Made by a program: the position numbers and the translations under genes
From: Mercurialis annua
Lineage: Eukaryota; Streptophyta; Magnoliopsida; Malpighiales; Euphorbiaceae
Direction: 5' to 3'
DNA length: 64,000 nucleotides
Assembly: GCF_937616625.2 (NCBI RefSeq)
Contig: NC_065571.1
Location: 12,340,501-12,404,500 of the forward strand
The notes under the pieces: model-generated
What the model was told of the DNA's origin: nothing
The model's input: only the letters and a program-made list of their open reading frames with translations
Databases searched by the model: none
Part shown: piece by piece, positions 57,010-64,000 of the stretch
How positions within the stretch are numbered: position 1 is the first letter of the stretch
Layout of the letters: every line of letters begins with the position of its first letter

Positions 57010-57900
57010 ATAACATAACATGAGACATAAATGGAGAAGTAGAAACTCACTCACAACAGACAGACTAATAATCGAGTACTCTAGCAAGATAATGAGCTGC
57101 CATACTTGTTGTTTTACAAAACCCTTAGAACAAACATCTAATGCATTTGACAAGACAAGACAATCGTCAATAACAGAGACGACTGTAAGGTTTTTAACAA
57201 AAGAAATTTACTTATAGTTCAAACTTTTAAATTGAATTAAAGTAGTTCAGTTTTGCGTTTTATTTTATTTTATATTAAATTTTTTAATAATTATATATTA
57301 TTATTATATTTATCGATCTCTTAATTTTTTTAAAAAATTAAATTTGTGTCTTACCTCAATTTTGAGACTGGCTTCATCAGTGGTCAATAACATCCACAAA
57401 GTATGAAAAACCTTCAATTCTTAGTTTGAGAACCAGGATAACCAAAAAACAATCTGACTCAACACAAACATTGGAGTAACTTGTTTGCTTAAGGCAGTTC
57501 AACGCTTCACGGAAAGGCAAAGCTTCAGCCATGTGAGGGTCAAAAACTCCATCAGAAGTTGCATGTTTCGCAGCTAAACTTTTAGATGGAAACAACCATA
57601 TAATTAGGAACTTGTAATATTTCACCAGGCCTACTTAGCGAGAAGCGCGAGATTGAACTCATGAATACTTTGAAAACTCCTTCCACCAACACCATCAAAT
57701 ACTCGATGGACTATTGATATTGGATTTCCACCAAAATTTATCAAAAGCTTTTTCCATGTCATCACTCAATTGGTTGGGTAATAAAAATAAGCTCATAAAA
57801 TAAGCAGGAGTAGACTGCAGGAACGGTTTTATAAGAATTTCCTTACCTGTACAAGAGAGTAACTTCTGCTTCCAATTATTAATATGACGCCAGATATTCT
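57010..57900 (-). pseudogene. LINE ORF2 remnant with RNase H tail
   Basis: From 57900 downward the minus strand reads ENIWRHINNWKQKLLSCTGK, EILIKPFLQSTPAYFMSLFL and MEKAFDKFWWKSN, the end of LINE reverse transcriptase. After a deletion, 57625-57377 gives ATSDGVFDPHMAEALPFREA and VCVESDCFLVILVLK, the RNase H (RVT_3) domain. A further piece near 57110-57080 reads MAAHYLARV, its usual tail. Stops and an AT-rich gap at 57220-57365 make it a pseudogene. Confidence 0.78.
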
Positions 57901-59215
57901 CTTAAAAAACCAAATGTATTATTCTTAATGGAATAGCATAAAACAAGGTAGTAGATACCGAGAGAGAAATTCCACATCTCCCATGAAAAGGCAGACACAT
58001 TGGAAAGTCTGTAAATAAGGCACAGACTCATTCCCCCGGAGGTATGACAATCCTAACCAACACATAACATTTCTTCCTAAAACTATAGCTAACTTAAGCA
58101 TCAGAGTGGGTACGAGGTCCATAGACCCGCCCTCAACCATTTCTGCTCGTGTTGTCCGCTCAACAAGATTCGGAGACTTACGTCCAACATCCCAAATCCA
58201 TTATTTGGCGCCGTATATAGAAACTAACCCAAAATAAAAACATTCACTAATTCGATCTCGAGATGGAGGATGTCAATAAAGATCCTCAAGGTCCCATGGC
58301 GAAAGAAAAACCGCACTACCAGCTAGTCCCGGAGGAAGCACCAAGGATAGCCCACTAACGCCCATAGCTTCAACGACGGCAGGGTCTTTCCAAGTGTTTG
58401 GCAGCCCTAACCCAACTCTAGAAGAAGGTTTGGTCGAAACCTTCCAATAAGCAATGCACCTAACGACGGATGGAGTTTTAAAACGCTTCAAGTATTTTGT
58501 CATTTGAAAAGATGAAACATACATATCTTGCTTTTAGTGTCCAAGTGCATACATGTATATAAGATAAGAAATTATGTAAATGAAATTTGTTGATGTTTCT
58601 CATTTTTGTATAGAAAAATAGTATTTTCATATTCCATAACTTACAAATATCATTAATATAAAAGATTTTTAAAATTTCATAATAAATAACCTTAAAAACA
58701 TATAATTAATTAAATTTATAACTAATTAAAAATGATAATTGATTTCATAATTTAAAACATTAATGATGTATAAAAAACTCTTTAAATTTATAAATTTTTA
58801 AATATTGAAAAAAATATTAAATATTAAACATTAAAAATATTCAAATATATATATACTATACACTAAAAATTAGAAATAAATTAGACTCTTTAAATTTTAA
58901 TTTCATAGTTTTAACTGTTTTAAAATGCAATGGGTTTAAACCTTCATTTTTAAAATTTAAAATTACTTTTCTACATTATTTTTTATGTCATAATTTACCA
59001 AAGTAAATAATAAAAAAAAACTTTTCAAATTTTATAACTTATATTAAAGTCTTCGAATTTTATAACTATAAATTTATTGTGTGTTCAAGAAAAAGTTAAT
59101 TAAATTATATACATAAGAATTAAAATAAATTTGAATATAATTGTACATGTGGATGAAATATAGAAAGACACTTGGTGAAATTGTTTGAAAGCTCTTTTGG
59201 AGCTCAAGATTTTAA
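57901..59215. other. Mixed spacer, one unrecognised minus frame
   Basis: A minus-strand frame at 58273-58524 (83 codons) has balanced composition and could be part of the neighbouring LINE's 5' half or another old element, but I cannot match it. A second minus frame at 57925-58140 is similar. 58550-59215 is AT-rich. Confidence 0.4.
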
Positions 59216-59218
59216 TAA

Positions 59219-59278
59219 TATAGATATAGATATAAATATAGATATAGATATAGATATAGATATAGATATAGATATAAA
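59219..59278. repeat. GATATA microsatellite
   Basis: About nine units of tagata/gatata with one interruption (tataaa). The Ile/Tyr-alternating frame on the minus strand (59100-59291) is a reading of this array. Confidence 0.93.
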
Positions 59279-59304
59279 TTTTCTCTATCAAATAAGGATC
59301 CGGT

Positions 59305-59403
59305 TTTATTAAAATGGTATAAGCGCTGGCAGCAAACTGTTAGGTCGTGGGTTCGATTCCTCCCACAAGCGCTCCCCCTCTCCAATTATTAAAAAAAAAA
59401 AAA
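59305..59403 (+). repeat. tRNA-derived SINE-like sequence
   Basis: TGGTATAAGCGCTGG (59315-59329) fits an A box and GGTTCGATTCC (59350-59360) a B box, about 20 bp apart. A tcctcccacaagcgctcccc stretch follows and the unit ends in a 14-A run (59390-59403). It may be a short SINE or a decayed tRNA copy. It lies about 100 bp past the ABCG stop codon. Confidence 0.55.
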
Positions 59404-59502
59404 CCAAAAGACCCAATCTCTACAAATGAAAATACAAAGATATAATGTCAATATAGTTCCATGTCTAGTACGTGATTGTTACCTATGAACAATATATGCA
59501 CT

Positions 59503-62500
59503 CTACTTCCTCACCACTCCAATCCTTGTAAGAGCAATATAAGCAATGAGCCGAAAAACCACAAGCATGATCCCAAGAGCAATTACAGAGAGAATTTGCC
59601 CATCGAGTCCCACCATTTTTATTGCATGATCATCACCAATTAAACAAACCCCATTTTCATTACTATTGCATGGATATGTATCACTAGCCTTGTATTGAGA
59701 CCCCAACAGAAGCTTGTATGCATGTTGGCTAACAGAGAGATACTTAATCCATGCAATGAATGAAGGAACATGTTGAACATAAAATCCACTTGTAAGTTGG
59801 AACATTAGCATGATCATTTGCCCTAATATTGAAGCTGATTTTGGGTCCATTAAAATTGCGCCCAAGACAAGACCTGAGCTTTGACAGACTAAGACGTTTA
59901 ATAAGAGAACTGATAAGGTGTAAAAGAAGTTTGTTGCTGTGGGTTTAAGACTTGCCATCCAATAGGTTATGAGAACATAAATGGTGGGAAGTAGAAGCTC
60001 CAATGGTAGGTCGCTAATTGTTATCGACATGAAGTATGTTGAGAGTCGATACATGCCCGAAGATCGTTCTTTCTCGAGCATTGTTCGCTCTTGCGGAAAT
60101 GTGAAGACTGCTTGAAGTAGAGGCATGAAACCCCAAAATCCTGAGTAAGCGAATAGTAATCCCATCTGCATACCACAATTAACATTCCCTTATAGTTAGC
60201 TTCCATTCTCAAACAATAATAGTTTTGGGATAAGTCTACTGACTGGTTTCAAATCCTATGTTTCAGTTCGGTATTGAAACTTCATTTCATATGAAGAATT
60301 TCAATTTGGTTAAATTACGCATAGATGTTACATGGCAAGTCATCAAGGAAAAAATAAAATAAAATCTGGCTCCCAGTTAAGCAATTTTGACCGGAAAATG
60401 TCTTTAAAATAAAATTAATGGCGAATAATATTTTTTGATAATTAATGAATTAAATTAGCTCATCCGCAAGCTGCGCAAGGAAAAATTTTAGTCCAATTAT
60501 TGAAATAAAAAAAGTTAAAATAGAGATAGGCGATAGTAGGACACCCACATATGATCAATAACTCCAAAAACATAACTTTTATTTATGCGATTTGATAAAG
60601 CAACTAAAACAAAGTCTATTCTCATGCCTCGCTTGGTTGGGGGTAAATAAGTTAGGGAAGTTTTATTTCTCGCGGAAAGTGCCAATTGTTTTATATTTGG
60701 TTCAACTTGAACATTATATTTTCTGAAAAATTAACAGTGTGACTTCCCTTTAATTATAAAAAGGGCTTTCATAGGCAAATATAGATAATTAGAACTTCCT
60801 TAGAATCTTTCAATTATTTTCCTAATTTATCCTTAACTAACTTTTTTCTAATTTTTAAAAATTTATATAAAAAATATTTTATTTTACTTTATAAAATACA
60901 ACTATTTTTTTTATTATTATTTAAAATAAATTAAATATTTTCTATTTAATATTATTACCAATAATATTTTTATTATTTAAAATTAAACAATTAAAATTAA
61001 TAACTTTTTACTTAATATCTAAAAACTCACTCAAATAGTACTTGAATCGTAAGATAAGAGTCAATAAATAATAATTAAAATATTTATTAATTATATATAA
61101 AAAATAAAATATTTATTTATTTAATAATGTAAAAATATATAAAAAGATATTTATGTTTTTTAATTTAAAAAAATAATACATTATACTAAAATTAAATTTT
61201 TATTTTCCGAAAAGACAAAATCAAACCAATCAATTTATTTTAAACTTTCCGTGAAGTTAATTAACTTCCCAAAAACTACACTTTTCGAAAAATTAACTTT
61301 CCGAGAATTATTACAAAACGAACCAATATGTTGCCATTTCATGATGTGGCGCCTTACATAGTATCATATTTTTATTATATGTATCACTGATTTCCACATC
61401 ACTTTATTTTTATTAGAATTTTGAAGTACTTTTGCTTGAACTGGAAATTAAATCTTTTTATATTACTTTGAAATAAGTTGAAGTTTTGATACAAAATTGC
61501 AATGTGTAGCTCGGAAGTTGAGGATACTAATAATATATCCAGCACGGTGAATTAAAATTAATCTAATAATGCAAACTCATTCTTAATGTAATTTTTAAAT
61601 TACTTATAAAATAAATTTTCAATAATGAATCAAATAAATAATATTTTGGATGCTAAGTAAAAACTACTAACAATAAAAACATCTAGTGACCCAAAAATAA
61701 TAATTAAACATATACTTTTTTTGGTGATCACCAAAAAAGCAAATTTATAGGAGATACATCTAATTAAAAACAGGCAACAACCCTACTGAGCCCCAATTGG
61801 ATACAACATTTAATAACGTCACATGTCATGTATTTAATAGATAGTTCACAATCCTACGTGGCGAACTAGGTTCACACAAGTATTTCTCCAAAACTGGCCC
61901 AGCCAAACTCAAACAGCTAACTACACCCAACCCAGCTCAAACAACAAGAAAAACCACATAAGAAACACCTACTACTTCCAATGGAAATTCCTAATGGCAT
62001 TTTATAAATTACAGTCTAATTTAAAATACTTTTTTTTGATCATTTAAGGCAAGTCTTTCGAATTAAATAAATTAATCATGATTTTGATGACGTGCCAGCC
62101 ACTGAATGTATATATATAAATAGGGAGATTGTTAGCTTACCTGATCTTGCAAGTGAGACGTATCAGATTTCCACCATAATAAACCTGACAGGATTGCTAC
62201 ACCCAAAACTCGGAATATTCTGAGAGCAGAAAATGATTCATTCTTCCTTTCTTTTAGTCCTCTCCTTGTCAACACTGAAAACTGTTGCCACCAGCTCGTC
62301 GCCCACCTTTCACTATTCTTCTGCTTATCATTTGAACTGTCCTGACTATGGTTGTCGGATCGTTCGACCTCCGACTTTAATCCGTTTTTGATGTTGCTCT
62401 TATATGCAGAAACCAGAGCCTGCTTGATCATGTCTTCATCCTTGTGATCATCTGATGATACCCCTACAAAAAAACACGAGCCAATAATTAGGATTTTATA

Positions 62501-63642
62501 TTTTTTCTATTTAACAAAAATATTTAATTGCTAATTAAATAAAAAATAGTGCAATTACCCTATTCATAGTTAAATAGAAAAATATTTAACCAATATGTAG
62601 ATGTCCAAAAATAACTAATTGTAATATTTTTCTATACGGATGTCGAAAAATAGTGAAATTACCCTATTCACATAGTTAAATAGGAAAATATTAAATCATA
62701 TAGTATCATTAATCACACCAAAATATAACAAATGAAATGTTGAGAAGCATTCAAATAAAAGTCACATAGCTCGTAACCGCAATGAAATTTAACCTAGTAA
62801 AAGAGATGAGAAGAATAAAAATTTTATATATTTATACCATTTGCTAGATCCAAGAGGAAATCAGCAGGATTTGTAGCGACTAATGGAGGTGGGAATCCAA
62901 TTCCGGCAAAGTAATCGATAACTTCCGATCCCTTTCCGAAATACAAAGGGTTACCTTCGGATAACAGCAACACCTTATCAAACATATAGAACAATTTACT
63001 TGAAGGCTGATGTATAGTCATCACAATTGATCGTCGTCGTGGCTCCGACATCATACGAACAATCCGATAAGCTGTCGTGGAGTCAAGGCCCGAAGTAGGT
63101 TCATCCAAGAAAAGCAAACTAGGGTTTATAAGTAGTTCTTGCCCTATGCTAACTCTTTTCCGCTCACCACCTGAAACCCCTCGTAAGAATGGCCCTCCTA
63201 TTATAGTATTCTTGCAACTAGTTAAACCTAGTTGTGTAATAACATTTTCTGCATGCATGGCTTTCTCTTTTTCTGTCAGATTATTGGGTAATCTAAGCAA
63301 AGCTGTGAAAACTAACGTTTCTGTTACTGTTAAATGAGGGTAATGAACATCATCTTGAGCAACGAATCCGAGGTTTCGTTTCATTGAATTGGAGAATTTG
63401 TTTCCATTGTAGGTTATGGTTCCGTCTAATTTGCCACCAAGTTTGCCTCCTAATGCAGTCAACAACGTTGTTTTGCCGCTGCCCGATGGACCTAAAATTG
63501 CGAGCATTTCATTTGGTAAAACTGTGCCTGTAATTCCTTTTAAGATCGTTTTTTCTTCTACTTGTTCTCTGTTTTTATTTATAAACCATTGCTGTCTCTT
63601 TGATTCAACCTTGTACATGATGTCTTCAAACTGTTGAAGCAT
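59503..63642 (-). CDS. ABCG half-size transporter (WBC type, ABCG9/ABCG14-like)
   Basis: Three exons are visible: 63642-62838, 62463-62141 and 60165-59503, with GT...AG introns; joined they give about 596 residues. In exon 1: Walker A GPSGSGKT (residues 51-58), Q-loop GFVAQDD, signature VSGGERKRV (156-164), Walker B LLFLDEP (176-182), D-loop SGLDSTT and switch His 211. Exon 2 carries a charged linker, [17 protein letters not shown] and the first membrane segment. Exon 3 holds the other membrane segments, the Cys-containing loop [16 protein letters not shown] and the C-terminus. Such proteins pump small molecules across the plasma membrane as dimers; ABCG14 relatives export cytokinin. Family members have some 50 more N-terminal residues. 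The visible ATG is followed by AACAG/TTTGAAGAC, which could be a splice acceptor, so the true start may lie further upstream. Substrate unknown. Confidence 0.9.
60643..61326. repeat. Possible MITE inside the ABCG intron
   Basis: The left end ttggttgggggtaaataagt, then agggaagtt, and right end aactttccgagaattattac, then aaaacgaaccaa, are imperfect inverted copies. The left end resembles the complement of 23225-23239. No target duplication was seen. Confidence 0.35.
61801..61890. repeat. Half of a fold-back MITE
   Basis: The stretch tagttcacaatcctacgtgg, then cgaacta, aligns with 54791-54818 and ends at a tatttctcc that corresponds to 54831-54839. Only one arm is present. Confidence 0.7.
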
Positions 63643-63825
63643 GTCATGTCATGTTAATCACTGGCAATTTGATTTAAGACACAAAAGTAAAATCCCAATG
63701 GAAAAATACGTTTACTGTATCAATGGGAAAAATGTATTTACTTAATTATTGTATATTTGATGATTTTTTTGACAATTTACTGATTAATTGAAGGATAAAT
63801 GAATCTATCTAGCAACAACTTTAGA

Positions 63826-64000
63826 CAGAGGCGGAACTATTCTTAAGTTAGTGTGTGCTCCAACGCTGGATAAGACCGATATTTGTTTTTTAAATTATAA
63901 CATACTTAAAGTAGAGATAAATTTATAGTGAATTCAAGACTAGGCTGAAGTTAAGTTCGGACTGTCGAAAAATTATAGGTGAATTAAGAATTAAACTTGG
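63826..64000. mobile_element. Possible left end of a hAT element, cut by the window edge
   Basis: CAGAGGCGGAACTA at 63826 resembles the hAT ends at 52958-54229. The other end and the target duplication are outside the window. Confidence 0.45.

Larger units (their letters stand above)
60166..62140 (-). other. Second ABCG intron, 1975 bp, with transposon debris
   Basis: The donor (cag/gtaagc) and acceptor (tatgcag/atggga) are clear. The intron contains a fold-back MITE fragment at 61801-61890 and an imperfect inverted-repeat element at about 60643-61326. The first intron (62464-62837) is AT-rich and unremarkable. Confidence 0.75.

Noticed and set aside
59100..59291. Ile-Tyr alternating frame
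   Set aside because: It is the translation of the GATATA microsatellite.
63077..63637. Plus-strand frames of 86 and 73 codons
   Set aside because: They are antisense to the nucleotide-binding domain of the ABCG gene.
1..64000. CRISPR array
   Set aside because: The regularly spaced palindromic words first suggested one, but spacers are only a few bases, arms vary, no cas genes exist and the DNA is plant nuclear.

Overview
The window is nuclear DNA of a flowering plant, most likely a eudicot and probably a rosid. The reasons are two intron-containing plant genes (a NAC transcription factor and an ABCG half-transporter), very AT-rich spacers, and plant-type transposable elements almost everywhere else. 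The species cannot be named from the sequence alone.

Layout. 1-6779 is a minus-strand Ty1/copia retrotransposon of Sirevirus type: near-identical LTR ends, a degenerate interior, and the 3' LTR cut by the window edge. 7674-7956 is a small hAT-type MITE with CCGG-rich ends, the first of three (also 28056-28727 and 36092-36825). 9539-14651 is a full-length plant L1-type LINE with a perfect 15-bp target duplication and disabled reading frames. 15.6-21.9 kb is a nest of LTR pieces and a LINE remnant split by a 2.37-kb solo LTR. 26116-27333 is the NAC gene (minus, three exons), with three CACGTG boxes and a TATA box upstream. 28-31 kb carries hAT-like and MULE-like MITEs. 31629-34029 is a second solo LTR, beside gypsy gag and primer-binding-site remnants. 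37.9-46.9 kb holds LINE remnants, a gypsy integrase remnant, a third solo LTR (41880-44322) and more MITEs. 48.7-56.9 kb is AT-rich, with copia-like LTRs and MITEs. 57.0-57.9 kb is another LINE remnant. 59503-63642 is the ABCG gene (minus, at least three exons); its 5' end may lie beyond the window or in an unseen exon.

The two host genes are unrelated neighbours. The most striking unexplained pattern is a set of short CG-rich palindromic words, mostly arm-CG-NN-CG-arm and spaced about 20 bp apart. They sit at the same place in all three solo LTRs but with a different word in one copy: GGCACG-A-CGTGCC in one, GTGTGCG-NN-CGCACAC in the other two. Analogous tracts occur in unrelated repeats at 21.4, 31.3, 40.5, 49.5 and 50.1 kb. 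This looks like a fast-changing palindromic cassette carried by several retroelement families, and it is the best candidate here for something undescribed.

All reading was by eye. Repeat boundaries given with target duplications are firm; those called approximate are not.
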